DNA of 64,000 nucleotides, from contig NZ_CP062008.1 of NCBI RefSeq assembly GCF_005670685.2, forward strand, positions 4,712,001 through 4,776,000. The letters are read 5' to 3'. Source of the DNA: Mycolicibacterium mucogenicum DSM 44124 (GTDB lineage Bacteria; Actinomycetota; Actinomycetes; Mycobacteriales; Mycobacteriaceae). Within the stretch, counting starts at the first letter, position 1. Each line of letters starts with the position of its first letter. This document shows positions 35,783-52,411 of this stretch, in pieces. The translations under genes and the position numbers were made by a program. Below the pieces are notes generated by a model that saw only the letters and a list, made by a program, of their open reading frames with translations, had not been told where the DNA came from and did no database searches.

Positions 35783-35801
35783 CAGCTCAGCCTTCCCGCG
35801 G

Positions 35802-35852
35802 GCAGGCGTCAAACTGTCCCAAACGGGGATATTGGGACAGTTTTGCGCCTGC
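35802..35852. repeat. 51-bp palindrome between fadE8 and echA4
   Basis: Arms at 35802-35822 and 35832-35852 are complements over 21 bases with two adjacent mismatches, around a 9-base loop. The core is AAACTGTCCCAA / TTGGGACAGTTT, with GCAGGCG / CGCCTGC at the ends. It fills most of the 83-bp gap, just upstream of the echA4 ribosome site. No T-run, so it resembles the other long hairpins of the window or is an RNA processing site. Confidence 0.75.
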
Positions 35853-35865
35853 TCGACAGTTGAAA

Positions 35866-37488
35866 TCAGCCCTTGACGAGGGCGCGTTCGATGATGGGCG
35901 CGAGGTCGAGGCCGGTCGGCAGCGTGCCGAACGCGCCGCCCCACTGGCGGTCGAGGCGGCTGACGAGGAATGCCTCGGCCACCGCGGGGTGACCGTGGCG
36001 CACCAGCAGCGCGCCCTGCAGGGCCAGCGAAATGTCCTCGGCCACCTTGCGTCCGCGGTATTCGAGGGTCGCCGGATCGGTGAGCTGTGCCTTGAGCGCG
36101 TTGACGTGGGCGTCCAGACGGGGGTCCTGTGCCTGCGCCAACTCGTCGAACAGCACCTCGATGCACTCGGGCTTTGTCGCCATGGCCCGCAGCGTGTCGA
36201 GCGCGCTGACATTGCCCGAACCTTCCCAGATGCCCATCAGCGGGGCTTCGCGGTACAGCCGCGGCATGCCGGATTCCTCGGCGTAGCCGTTGCCGCCGAA
36301 GCACTCCATGGCCTCTGCCGCGTGCGGCGTCGCGCGCTTGCACACCCAGTACTTGGCCGCGGCCAGACCGATTCGGCGGAACAGGGATTCGCGTTCGTCG
36401 CCGCGGACGGCGCGGTCGGTGGCGCCGGCCATGCGCATCGCCAGCATGGTGGCGGCCTCGGCCTCGACGGCCATGTCGGCCAACACGTTGCGCATGAGCG
36501 GCTGGTCGATCAGGTACGCCCCGAAGGCCTTGCGGTGCTGGGCGTGGTGCACGGCCTGCGTCAGGCCGGTGCGCATACTCGTGGCGCTGCCGAGCGTGCA
36601 GTCCAGGCGGGTCAGGTTGACCATCTCGATGATGGTCGGCACGCCGCGGCCCTCCTCACCGACCAGCCAGACGGTGGCGCCGTCGTACTCGATCTCGCTG
36701 GAGGCGTTGGCGTGGTTGCCGAGCTTGTCCTTGAGCCGCTGGATGAACATGCGGTTGCGGGTGCCGTCCGGCAGCACGCGGGGCAGGAAGAAACACGACA
36801 GGCCGCCGGGTGCCTGAGCGAGAACGAGGAAGATGTCGCCCATCGGCGCCGAGGTGAACCACTTGTGGCCGCGCAGCGAGTAGCTGCCGTCGCCGTTGGG
36901 GATGGCCTGCGTGGTGCCGGCGCGGACGTCGGAGCCGCCCTGCTTCTCGGTCATCGACATGCCCGCGGTGATACCTGCTTTGGTGGCAGGCACTTTCAGC
37001 TCGGGGTCGTAGACCCGGCTGGTCAGCAGCGGTTCGTAGACCTTGGACAGTTCAGGATTGGCCCGCAGCGCCGGGACGACGGCGTACGTCATCGAGATGG
37101 GGCAGACGTGACCGGGCTCGGGCGTCCATGCAGACATCTTCGCCGCGCGGACGACGTGCGCGCCGGGACGCTCGTCGGCCCACGGCGCGCCGTGCAGTCC
37201 GTGCGTCACGGCGGCGTTCATCAGCTGGTGGTAGGCGGGGTCGTATTCGACCTCGTCGACCCGATGCCCGTAGCGGTCGTGCGTGTGCAGGATCGGGACA
37301 TTGCGGTCCGCGAGCTCACCCCAGCGCTGCGCTTTGCGGCTGCCGCCGAGTTCGCCGACGGCGTGCACCTCGTCGACGCCCCACTCCCCGCCTTCGCGGA
37401 TGAGGGCCTCGGCGAGTGCCGGGAAGGTGGCGGGGTTGTAGTTCTCCAGGGGCGGAACCTGATTGGTGACGACGTGCGTATCAGCCAT
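35866..37488 (-). CDS. fadE8: Acyl-CoA dehydrogenase, AidB-like
   Basis: A 540-residue flavoprotein, longer than ordinary acyl-CoA dehydrogenases and typical of the AidB subgroup. Features: GMSMTEKQGGSDVRAGTT and HKWFTSAPMGDIFLVLAQA in the flavin domain, TRLDCTLGSATSMRTGLTQAVHHAQHRKAFG and AMECFGGNGYAEESGMPRLYREAPLMGIWEGSGNV in the C-terminal helical domain, where AidB has its FAD-stacking and catalytic Glu region. It probably oxidises a branched or bulky acyl-CoA; some AidB proteins bind DNA instead. It leads the echA4-PaaX-echA5 run. The name is from synteny. Confidence 0.88.
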   Translation of the reverse strand: MADTHVVTNQVPPLENYNPATFPALAEALIREGGEWGVDEVHAVGELGGSRKAQRWGELADRNVPILHTHDRYGHRVDEVEYDPAYHQLMNAAVTHGLHGAPWADERPGAHVVRAAKMSAWTPEPGHVCPISMTYAVVPALRANPELSKVYEPLLTSRVYDPELKVPATKAGITAGMSMTEKQGGSDVRAGTTQAIPNGDGSYSLRGHKWFTSAPMGDIFLVLAQAPGGLSCFFLPRVLPDGTRNRMFIQRLKDKLGNHANASSEIEYDGATVWLVGEEGRGVPTIIEMVNLTRLDCTLGSATSMRTGLTQAVHHAQHRKAFGAYLIDQPLMRNVLADMAVEAEAATMLAMRMAGATDRAVRGDERESLFRRIGLAAAKYWVCKRATPHAAEAMECFGGNGYAEESGMPRLYREAPLMGIWEGSGNVSALDTLRAMATKPECIEVLFDELAQAQDPRLDAHVNALKAQLTDPATLEYRGRKVAEDISLALQGALLVRHGHPAVAEAFLVSRLDRQWGGAFGTLPTGLDLAPIIERALVKG

Positions 37489-37648
37489 GTCCCCACTATT
37501 ACACTTTTACGACAGTCGCACAAGAACTGTATATATGAATGGCAGAACGCGGTCGGGCCATCAAGTGAAAAAATCTCAATACACTCGCGACGAAGCTGAC
37601 CGATGAGTGCCGGCGGTCAGCAGACACGCAACTCCCAGGAGCCCCACC

Positions 37649-38443
37649 ATGCCTCTGGCCCAACAAGGTTGTGCTGCATTGGTTGTCGGCGGCCCGACCA
37701 CCGTGCTCGATCTCGGCGGACTACGCATCGTCAGCGACCCGACCTTCGACGCCCCCGGGCCACAGGGGTACTTGACGAAAACCCAAGGCCCGGCCGTCAC
37801 CGAGGAACAAATCGGCACCGTCGACGTCGTCCTCGTCAGCCACGACAACCACGCTGACAACTTCGACGAGCGCGGCCGCGCCTTCGCCAAGAACGCGCCG
37901 TTGCTGCTCACCACCATGGGCGCAGCCAGACGCCTGGGCAGCCCAGCCGTCGGATTGCGACCGTGGAGCACCTACACCCTCACCCGGCCCGACACCGGCG
38001 AGTTCAACGTCACCGCCGTCCCTGCCGTCCACGGGCCCGAAGACGGTGACCGGGACCCCGACGGGTACGTCAACTGCGAAGTCATCGGGTTCGTGCTTTC
38101 CGGCAGCACGGTGCCCACCGTCTACATCAGCGGCGACAACGCGTCCCTTCGCACCGTCGCCGAGATCGCCCGTCGCGTCGGCACCATCGACGCAGCCGTC
38201 CTGCACGCCGGCGCCGCCCGCGTGCCCGGAAAGTTCCGGCATCGACCGGTCAGTCTCGACAGCATCCGAACAGCGGCCGCCGCCGCGGTTCTGGGCGCCC
38301 CGGTCAACATCCCTGTTCACTACGACGGTTGGGCACACTTCACCGAAGGCCGCGACGACATCGCACGCGCCTTCGACGACGCCGGTATCACCGCCGCCCT
38401 GCGCATCGCCGACCATGGCACCTGGCTGTCGTTGCAGCCGTAG
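37649..38443 (+). CDS. UlaG-like metallo-beta-lactamase-fold hydrolase
   Basis: ATG 37649 with AGGAG 7 bases upstream gives 264 residues. The variant metal motif SHDNHADNFD (normally HxHxDH), later HGPEDGDRDPDG, the GDNAS segment and the final VHYDGW are typical of UlaG/L-ascorbate-6-phosphate lactonase-like proteins, including mycobacterial relatives of unknown substrate. No sugar-phosphate genes are adjacent, so a lactonase role should not be assumed. It converges on the amino acid permease gene. Confidence 0.82.
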   Translation: MPLAQQGCAALVVGGPTTVLDLGGLRIVSDPTFDAPGPQGYLTKTQGPAVTEEQIGTVDVVLVSHDNHADNFDERGRAFAKNAPLLLTTMGAARRLGSPAVGLRPWSTYTLTRPDTGEFNVTAVPAVHGPEDGDRDPDGYVNCEVIGFVLSGSTVPTVYISGDNASLRTVAEIARRVGTIDAAVLHAGAARVPGKFRHRPVSLDSIRTAAAAAVLGAPVNIPVHYDGWAHFTEGRDDIARAFDDAGITAALRIADHGTWLSLQP

Positions 38444-38470
38444 GCGGTGCCGCGTCGGGGCTGCGATTCG

Positions 38471-39883
38471 CTAGTGCCGCGTCACGACCTCGGTGGCACG
38501 GTCGCCGCGGTGCACGAAGTAACCCAGCGTCACGATGACGAACCAGATGGCACCCACGAGGATCGCGGTCCGTCCGTCGTCGGTGAAGAACAGCAGCACG
38601 ACGACGAGCGCCAGGAACCCGAGCGCCAGGAACGTCGTGTAGGGCGCGCCCGGCAGGCGGTAGTCCGATGCCGGCAGCACGCCGGCGGCCACCCGCTGGC
38701 GATAGATGAAGTGCGACACCAGGATCGAGCCCCACACGAAGATGATGCCGATGGTCGACACCGAGGTGATGTAGGCGAACGCCTTGTCCGGCGACAGGTA
38801 GTTCACCAGGACGCCGACGCCCATCGTCAGGGCCGAGAAGCAGATGGCGAGCATCGGTACGTGCCGGCTACTCAGCGACTGCAGACCGGCGGGCGCGTCG
38901 CCACGCTGGGCGAGACTGCGCACCATGCGGCCCGTCGAATAGATGCCCGAGTTGCACGACGACAGCGCCGCCGTCAGCAGGATGAAGTTCACGATGCCCG
39001 CGGCGGCGGGGATGTTCAGGTACTGGAACACCGCGACGAACGGGCTCTGGCCGGCGTGGTAGTGCCGCCAGCCCTGGATCGACAGGATGACGATCAGGGC
39101 GCCGACGTAGAACAGGCCGATGCGGAAGGGCAACGTGTTGATGGCCTTGCGCAGCGTCACCTTCGGGTTCTCGGCCTCGCCCGCGGTGACACCGACGAGC
39201 TCGACGCCGACGTAGGCGAACACCACGATCTGCAGGCTCAGCAACGCCGAGCTGAACCCGGTCGGGAAGAAGCCGCCGTCGTTCCACAGGTTGTTCAGGC
39301 TCGGGCCGGTGGCCGGGCCGAAGCCGGCGATCGGCAGCAGCACACCGATGCCGATGATGATCATGCCGATGATCGCGGTCACCTTGATCATCGAGAACCA
39401 GAACTCGGCCTCACCGAAGATCTTCACCGAGATCAGGTTGGCCACGAACAACACCAGCAGCACGACCAGCGCCGTCACCCACTGCGGGATGTCGTGCCCC
39501 CATGGCCAGTACTGCACGTACTTGCCGGCGACCGTGATCTCGGCCATGCACGTCGTGGCCCACACCGCCCAGTACGTCCAGCCGTTCGCGAACCCGGCGA
39601 ACCGGCCCATGAATTCCTCGGCGTATTCCGAGATGCTGCCCGACACCGGGCGGTAGACCAGCAGCTCACCGAGCGCGCGCATGATGACGAACACGGCCAG
39701 GCCCGCCGTGAGGTACGCCAGGATCAGCGCCGGACCGGCCTTCTCGATGGCCCCGCCGGCGCCGTAGAACAGGCCGGTACCGATGGCCCCGCCGATCGCG
39801 ATCATCTGCACGGTTCTGGCGGACAGGCCACGCTCGTAACCGGCGTCGGGTGTCTCTGTTACCTCAGTGTTGGCGTCTTGCAC
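38471..39883 (-). CDS. Amino acid permease (APC/AAT family)
   Basis: A 470-residue protein with about 12 membrane segments. Family signatures: MIAIGGAIGTGLFYGAG in helix 1, ALGELLVYRPVSGSISEYAEEFMG after helix 2, GWTYWAVWATTCMAEI in helix 3 and the FAYVGVELVGVTAGEAENP consensus of helix 6. The relatives I recall transport asparagine, GABA, proline or aromatic amino acids with protons; which one applies here cannot be told. It lies 31 bp downstream of endonuclease IV on the same strand. Confidence 0.92.
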   Translation of the reverse strand: MQDANTEVTETPDAGYERGLSARTVQMIAIGGAIGTGLFYGAGGAIEKAGPALILAYLTAGLAVFVIMRALGELLVYRPVSGSISEYAEEFMGRFAGFANGWTYWAVWATTCMAEITVAGKYVQYWPWGHDIPQWVTALVVLLVLFVANLISVKIFGEAEFWFSMIKVTAIIGMIIIGIGVLLPIAGFGPATGPSLNNLWNDGGFFPTGFSSALLSLQIVVFAYVGVELVGVTAGEAENPKVTLRKAINTLPFRIGLFYVGALIVILSIQGWRHYHAGQSPFVAVFQYLNIPAAAGIVNFILLTAALSSCNSGIYSTGRMVRSLAQRGDAPAGLQSLSSRHVPMLAICFSALTMGVGVLVNYLSPDKAFAYITSVSTIGIIFVWGSILVSHFIYRQRVAAGVLPASDYRLPGAPYTTFLALGFLALVVVLLFFTDDGRTAILVGAIWFVIVTLGYFVHRGDRATEVVTRH

Positions 39884-39914
39884 CCGACGGGTTTATCACA
39901 ATTGTCGGTGCTGA

Positions 39915-40664
39915 CTAAACGTTCTCGCGGAGGAACGCGATGTCGTCCTTGCGGCCGTCCTCGGACGTCTCGCAGATGACGGGAGCGTCCGCAGCGCGGA
40001 CCACCGCTGCCAGCAACTGCGGGTCGATCTGGCCCGAACCGAAGTTCGCGTGCCGGTCGGCCCCGGAACCGGCGGCGTCACGGGAGTCGTTGCAGTGCAC
40101 CAGATCGATGCGCCCGGTGATCGACTTGATGCGCTCCACCGCGTCGACCAGCGCCTCCCCCGCCGCCCACGCATGGCAGGTGTCCAGGCAGAAACCGATG
40201 CCCTTGTCGCCGATGCGGTCCCACAGCCGCGCGATGGTGTCGAAGTGCCGCGCCATGGCGTGATCGCCGCCGGCGGTGTTCTCGAGGTACACGGGCATGT
40301 CGGTCTTGAGTGCGTCGAGCGCCTTCACCCACCGCTCGAAGCCGGCGTCCATGTCGTTGTCGTCGGCGTGTCCGCCGTGCACGATCACGGCCGTCGCGCC
40401 GATCTCGGACGCGGCATCGCACGTGTCCTGGAGGATCTTGCGCGACGGGATGCGCACCTTGTTGTTGGCCGATGCGACGTTGATCAGGTACGGCGCGTGG
40501 ACGTACAGCGGCACCGTCGCGGCGCGCAGGATCTCGGCGTCCTCGCGCGGCGCGGGTTTCTTCCAGCTCTGCGGGTTGCCGAGGAAGAACTGCACCACAT
40601 CGGCACCGTCGGCGGCGGCCGCGGCCAGAGGATCGGTGTTGTCGACGTGCGAACCAATCAGCAT
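39915..40664 (-). CDS. nfo: Endonuclease IV (AP endonuclease)
   Basis: ATG 40664 ([13 protein letters not shown]) gives 249 residues. The metal-binding residues of the TIM-barrel active site are visible: His in VHAPYLIN, His in VHGGH, Glu in YLENTAGG, Asp and His in [11 protein letters not shown], His and Asp in LVHCNDSRD, then DRHANFGSG and Glu in VICETSED. It cuts the DNA backbone 5' of abasic sites in base excision repair. M. tuberculosis calls the equivalent gene end (Rv0670). It is divergent from the type III PKS operon, 71-74 bp away. Confidence 0.94.
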   Translation of the reverse strand: MLIGSHVDNTDPLAAAAADGADVVQFFLGNPQSWKKPAPREDAEILRAATVPLYVHAPYLINVASANNKVRIPSRKILQDTCDAASEIGATAVIVHGGHADDNDMDAGFERWVKALDALKTDMPVYLENTAGGDHAMARHFDTIARLWDRIGDKGIGFCLDTCHAWAAGEALVDAVERIKSITGRIDLVHCNDSRDAAGSGADRHANFGSGQIDPQLLAAVVRAADAPVICETSEDGRKDDIAFLRENV

Positions 40665-40738
40665 GTGGCCCAGCCTAGTTGCGTGGTGCATGTGAACCGA
40701 TCCGACCTGGATCTCGTGGTCTGGGTAGAGGAGGGATG

Positions 40739-41797
40739 ATGAGCGTAATCGCAAGTGTCCGTAGCGAACTGCCGCCCCACCGCTATACCCAGGAACAAAT
40801 CACCGATGCGCTGCTGGAGCTCCCCGGTTACGCCGAGCACGAGGACGCAATCCGCAAACTGCACCGCAGCGCGCGGGTCGAGACCCGCCACATGGTGCTG
40901 CCGCTGGCGGACTATCCGGATCTGACGGACTTCGGCCGCGCCAACGACGTCTTCATCGAACACGCCGTGGCCCTCGGCTGCGCCGCGATCCGCGGGGCGC
41001 TCGACGATGCCGGGCTGGAGCCCGCCGACGTCGACGTCATCTACACCACCACCGTCACCGGGGTGGCGGTGCCGACGCTGGATGCCCGGATCGCGGGCCG
41101 CATCGGGCTGCGGCCCGACGTGCGGCGGGTGCCGTTGTTCGGGCTGGGGTGCGTCGCCGGTGCCGCCGGCGTCGCGCGGGTCGACGACTACCTGCGCGGC
41201 GCACCCGACGGCGTCGCGGTGCTGCTGGCGGTCGAGCTGTGCTCCCTGATGCCGAAGACCGAACCGTCGATGGCGACCGTCGTCGGTTCCAGCCTGTTCG
41301 GTGACGGTGCGGGCGCCGTCGTCATGGTCGGAGACCGGCGCGCCGAGACCGTCGACACGGCAGGACCCGAGGTGCTCGATTCCCGTAGCCACCTCTATCC
41401 CGACTCTGAACGGACGATGGGCTGGGACATCGATTCGAGCGGCTTCCGCCTCGTCCTGTCCCCTGACGTGCCGAAGGTCGTCGAGACGTACCTCGGCGAC
41501 GACGTCACGAATTTCCTTGCCGCGCATGGCCTCGAGACCGCCGACATCAGCACCTGGGTCAGCCACCCCGGCGGGCCCAAGGTGATCGAGGCGATCACCG
41601 CGACGCTGGGCCTGCCCGACGATGCCCTGGAACTGACGTGGCGATCGCTCGCCGAGGTCGGCAACTTGTCGTCGGCGTCGGTGCTGCACGTGCTGCACGA
41701 CACCATCGCCAAGCGTCCGCCCCCGGGCAGCCTCGGCCTGATGATGGCGATGGGCCCGGGGTTCTGCTCCGAACTGGTCCTGCTGCGGTGGCGCTGA
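40739..41797 (+). CDS. Type III polyketide synthase
   Basis: ATG 40739 (ATG 40736 also possible; GAGGAGGG lies directly upstream) gives 352 residues. The Cys-His-Asn triad of the chalcone-synthase family is visible: Cys138 in [11 protein letters not shown], His in [12 protein letters not shown] and Asn in GNLSSASVL; the C-terminal GPGFCSEL loop is intact. These enzymes extend a starter, often a long acyl-CoA, with malonyl-CoA to give pyrones or resorcinols. Followed at once by a methyltransferase and an FAD hydroxylase, it matches operons making alkylresorcinols and methoxy-alkylquinones. Confidence 0.92.
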   Translation: MSVIASVRSELPPHRYTQEQITDALLELPGYAEHEDAIRKLHRSARVETRHMVLPLADYPDLTDFGRANDVFIEHAVALGCAAIRGALDDAGLEPADVDVIYTTTVTGVAVPTLDARIAGRIGLRPDVRRVPLFGLGCVAGAAGVARVDDYLRGAPDGVAVLLAVELCSLMPKTEPSMATVVGSSLFGDGAGAVVMVGDRRAETVDTAGPEVLDSRSHLYPDSERTMGWDIDSSGFRLVLSPDVPKVVETYLGDDVTNFLAAHGLETADISTWVSHPGGPKVIEAITATLGLPDDALELTWRSLAEVGNLSSASVLHVLHDTIAKRPPPGSLGLMMAMGPGFCSELVLLRWR

Positions 41798-41801
41798 TCC
41801 G

Positions 41802-42311
41802 GTGGCCTGGTACCTGGCGCTGATCGCGGCCGTCGCTGCCGAGCGGCTCGTCGAGCTCGTCGTCTCCAAGCGCAACCTGGCGTGGTCACTGGCACATGGC
41901 GGCACCGAGTACGGCTTCGGCCACTACCCGGTCATGGTGGTGTTGCACGTCGGGTTGCTCGTGGGGTGCGTGCTCGAACCCGTGCTGCTCGACCGCCCGT
42001 TCCTCCCCGCACTCGGCTGGCCGATGCTCGCCGCGGTGCTGGCCTCGCAGGCCCTGCGGTGGTGGTGCATCGCCACGCTCGGCCCGCAGTGGAACACCCG
42101 CGTCGTCGTCGTGCCGGGCGCGTCGCGGGTCGTCAGCGGTCCGTACCGGTGGCTGTCGCACCCCAACTACGTGGCCGTGGTGGTCGAGGGATTCGCACTG
42201 CCGCTGGTCCACACCGCCTGGCTGACGGCCGCGGTGTTCACGGTGCTCAACGCACTGCTATTGCGCACCCGGCTGCGCGTCGAGAACACCGCGCTGGCGA
42301 GCCTGTCGTGA
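41802..42311 (+). CDS. Isoprenylcysteine carboxyl methyltransferase-like protein
   Basis: GTG 41802, 4 bases after the PKS stop, gives 169 residues with about four to five membrane helices. The C-terminal consensus SGPYRWLSHPNYVAVVVEGFALPL is the SAM-binding ICMT/PEMT signature (R-H/S-P-x-Y). In Streptomyces the equivalent protein of srs-type operons methylates the phenolic lipid made by a type III PKS. Here it probably O-methylates the PKS product in the membrane. Its stop overlaps the next start (GTGA). Confidence 0.9.
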   Translation: MAWYLALIAAVAAERLVELVVSKRNLAWSLAHGGTEYGFGHYPVMVVLHVGLLVGCVLEPVLLDRPFLPALGWPMLAAVLASQALRWWCIATLGPQWNTRVVVVPGASRVVSGPYRWLSHPNYVAVVVEGFALPLVHTAWLTAAVFTVLNALLLRTRLRVENTALASLS

Positions 42312-43324
42312 TCGACCTCCTCGTGATCGGCGGTGGTCCGGCAGGGTTGGCGACGTCGCTGTGCGCGGCCCGCGCGGGTCTGGAGGCGGTCGTCGTCGAG
42401 CGGCGGCCGGGCACGCTGGACAAGGCCTGCGGCGAAGGCCTGCTGCCGCACTCGCTCGCCCAGCTGGACCGGCTGGGCGTGACGGCACCGGGCCGGACGC
42501 TGCGCGGCATCAGCTATCACGCGGGCGCGACAAGGGTCGAGGCTCCGTTCCGTGACGGTGTCGGCCGCGGGGTGCGCCGCACGACGCTGCACGCGGCGAT
42601 GTCCGACGCCGCCCGGGCCGCCGGGGTCAAGGTCGTGCAGGCGGCGGCCGCCGAGATCACGCAGGACGCGGACGGCGTGCGGGCGGCGGGGATGCGTGCC
42701 CGCTATCTGGCGGCGGCGGACGGCCTGCACTCGGCGATCCGCCGCGACCTCGGGCTGGCGCGACCGGCTGACGGCCCGCGCCGCTGGGGTATCCGGCGGC
42801 ACATCCAGATGACGCCGTGGACCGACAACGTCGAAGTGCATTGGAGCCGTGAGGCCGAGGCGTACGTGACGCCGGTGGCCGACGACTGCGTCGGCATCGC
42901 GATCCTGTCCGCCGGCCGCGGCGGCTTCGATTCGAAGTTCGCGGTGTTCGACGAGCTGCGTCAACGGGTCGAGGGACACGAGTTCGGTCCCGACCTGGCG
43001 GCCGGGCCGTTGCGGCAGCAGGTCCGGGCGCGCGTCGCCGGCCGGGTGCTGCTGGTCGGCGACGCCGCGGGCTACGTCGACGCGTTGACCGGCGAAGGCC
43101 TCGGGTTGGCGTTCAGCGCGGCCGAGGCACTGGTCGACTGCGTCGTCCGCGACCGGGTCGACGAGTACGACCGCCGCTGGCGCAACCTGACCCGGCGCTA
43201 CCGGCTGCTGACCGAGGCGCTGGTGCGGGCCGGCTCGGTGCCGGTGGTCCGGTCCCGCATCGTCCCGGCCGCTGCCGCCCTGCCCTGGGTGTTCGCGAGC
43301 GCGGTGAACCAACTCGCCCGCTGA
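42308..43324 (+). CDS. FAD-dependent hydroxylase/oxidoreductase
   Basis: GTG 42308 gives 338 residues. FAD site IGGGPAGLATSLCAARAGLEAVVVERR at the N-terminus; middle motif YLAAADGLHSAIRRDLGL and GRVLLVGDAAGYVDALTGEGLGLAFSAAEAL, the second FAD motif of aromatic hydroxylases and geranylgeranyl reductase-like enzymes. In a PKS-methyltransferase-flavoprotein operon the likely job is hydroxylation of an alkylresorcinol, leading to a quinone. It ends 6 bp from a convergent lipoprotein gene. Confidence 0.9.
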   Translation: MIDLLVIGGGPAGLATSLCAARAGLEAVVVERRPGTLDKACGEGLLPHSLAQLDRLGVTAPGRTLRGISYHAGATRVEAPFRDGVGRGVRRTTLHAAMSDAARAAGVKVVQAAAAEITQDADGVRAAGMRARYLAAADGLHSAIRRDLGLARPADGPRRWGIRRHIQMTPWTDNVEVHWSREAEAYVTPVADDCVGIAILSAGRGGFDSKFAVFDELRQRVEGHEFGPDLAAGPLRQQVRARVAGRVLLVGDAAGYVDALTGEGLGLAFSAAEALVDCVVRDRVDEYDRRWRNLTRRYRLLTEALVRAGSVPVVRSRIVPAAAALPWVFASAVNQLAR

Positions 43325-43330
43325 GCAACC

Positions 43331-44038
43331 TCAGTGCACCTTGTCCAGGATGCCGTTCAAGATGGCGGTCGCCGGACCTGCCGGATCCGGCGAACACACC
43401 ACGTTGTCGACGACGACCGCGTTCTTGGCAGCCAGCGTGCGCATGCACTGCATGGGCCCGAACGCGTACGACAACGACAACGAATCTCCGCCCGCCTGCA
43501 GCGCATTGTCGTGTTGGGTACCGCTCTGGTCACCGATCGTTATCCCGACGTCGATGTTGGCGCACTGCTGCCAGACCGGCTGCTGCGCCGCGATCATGGC
43601 ACGCGCGGCGGCCGGGTCGGCGAAACCGACGACGCCCTGGGTCACCTGCACCATCACCGACGCGGTGCTGGTGTAGCTCACGTAGTAGACCCCGGTGTTG
43701 CCGCTGGCATCGAGGGCCGCCCGCATACCCGGTGTCGCGACGACGCTGCACTGCGGGGGCGTGAAAACGACGCTGAGGCCGTCGCTGCCGCGGCGCCAGG
43801 TGGAGATCTTGACCATCGTTGGGTCGTTCATGATCCGGCGTAGTTCGTCGGTCGGCAGGACCAGGGGCTGCAGATCGGCCCCGGGCGGTGGTGCTGCCGT
43901 CGGACTCGGCGCCGACGATGTGACGGTCTGCGGCGCGGCAGTGGGACTGCCGTCGACAGCAGAGGTGCACGACGACAGTAGTGCGGCCGCAGCGAAAACC
44001 GTTGCTGGCCAAAGCTTCTGGCACAGAGAATTCGTCAT
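43331..44038 (-). CDS. Lipoprotein with PknH-like sensor domain (B)
   Basis: A 235-residue lipoprotein: signal peptide with lipobox LLSSC (Cys at about residue 24), a Pro/Ser/Thr/Ala linker (to about 55), then a domain of about 180 residues with paired Cys (PPQCSVV, QQCANIDVGI, MQCMRTL, VVCSPD). LPTDELRRIMNDPTMVK and the repeated amphipathic strands resemble the extracellular domain of mycobacterial PknH and related PknH-C-type lipoproteins. Ligand unknown. It overlaps the upstream paralogue by 4 bases (ATGA). Confidence 0.83.
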   Translation of the reverse strand: MTNSLCQKLWPATVFAAAALLSSCTSAVDGSPTAAPQTVTSSAPSPTAAPPPGADLQPLVLPTDELRRIMNDPTMVKISTWRRGSDGLSVVFTPPQCSVVATPGMRAALDASGNTGVYYVSYTSTASVMVQVTQGVVGFADPAAARAMIAAQQPVWQQCANIDVGITIGDQSGTQHDNALQAGGDSLSLSYAFGPMQCMRTLAAKNAVVVDNVVCSPDPAGPATAILNGILDKVH

Positions 44039-44787
44039 GCCGGCACCTTCGCGACGATCTGGTTGACCAATGCCGTGGCCCCGGCACCGACGGCGGCGGG
44101 ATCACTGCCGCACACCGTCAGATCGATCACGACGTTGTTCCGGGCCGTGATGCCCCGCCCGCAGGCCCAGCCGGGTCCCGGCGGTGCGGTGCGGTTGTTG
44201 ACGACGGTGTTGACGCCACCGGCGACCGATGCCGTACCGACGGTGAAGGTCGCGGGTGTGGCCATCTTGACCTGGATCTGCTTGCCGGCACACCCATGCC
44301 ACGCGTTGACCGTCGACGTCACCAGATCCTGCGCGTCCTGCGCCGTCTCATAGAGGACAGCAGAGACGGTGGCCAGGAAGGTACCCGAGCCGTCGGCCGG
44401 CGCGTAGTCCTGGGTGCGGACCAGCACGACGGGCGTCTCCGAGTACGGCTGGATGGCGGCATCAGAGAGCGCACTCACGCAGGTCATGTCCGAGGCGTAG
44501 TCGTCGGGCAGCAGGTCAAGCGAGTCGTGGCTCTCGCTGATCCCGAGGTTCGGGACGTTGACGGCCGCGCTCACCTGGCCGGGGTCCGGCATCAGCCCCT
44601 TGAGCTGCGGTATCTGCACCAGGGGCCCGGCCGGTGGTGGTGGTGGCGGTGGCGGCGCGGTCGACGCCGAGGTCGACGTTGTGGTCGACGTTGTGGCCGG
44701 GCTGCCGGCGTCGCCGGATTGACAGCCCGCGCTGGTCGCGACGATGAAGACGGCAGCACTGACCGCCGTGATGGTGCGTGTTCGCAT
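44035..44787 (-). CDS. Lipoprotein with PknH-like sensor domain (A)
   Basis: ATG 44787 behind GGGGGAGG gives 250 residues. Signal peptide with a lipobox ending SAGC (Cys at about residue 22), a Thr/Ser linker followed by eight prolines, and a C-terminal domain with Cys pairs (MTCVSAL, WHGCAGK, WACGRG, TVCGSDP) like that of its downstream neighbour. The two are probably tandem duplicates. They are transcribed away from rpoC's terminator on the same strand. Function unknown; a signal or lipid sensor is a guess. Confidence 0.83.
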   Translation of the reverse strand: MRTRTITAVSAAVFIVATSAGCQSGDAGSPATTSTTTSTSASTAPPPPPPPPAGPLVQIPQLKGLMPDPGQVSAAVNVPNLGISESHDSLDLLPDDYASDMTCVSALSDAAIQPYSETPVVLVRTQDYAPADGSGTFLATVSAVLYETAQDAQDLVTSTVNAWHGCAGKQIQVKMATPATFTVGTASVAGGVNTVVNNRTAPPGPGWACGRGITARNNVVIDLTVCGSDPAAVGAGATALVNQIVAKVPA

Positions 44788-44851
44788 GTGATCCTCCCCC
44801 GGAACGATCCTGACACGTCGTTCGGAGGCCAGGACACACGAAAATGAAAAA

Positions 44852-44876
44852 GGCCCCCGCGCAGAGCGCGAGGGCC
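44852..44876 (-). terminator. Intrinsic terminator after rpoC
   Basis: On the minus strand, an 11-bp stem with one mismatch (GGCCCTCGCGC / GCGCGGGGGCC) and a 3-base loop is followed by TTTTTCATTTT. It begins 15 bases after the rpoC stop and closes the rpoB-rpoC unit. Confidence 0.88.
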
Positions 44877-44890
44877 TTCTCCTTGACTGA

Positions 44891-48892
<4,002 letters not shown>

Positions 48893-48907
48893 CTACGGGC
48901 GGACGGT

Positions 48908-52411
<3,504 letters not shown>

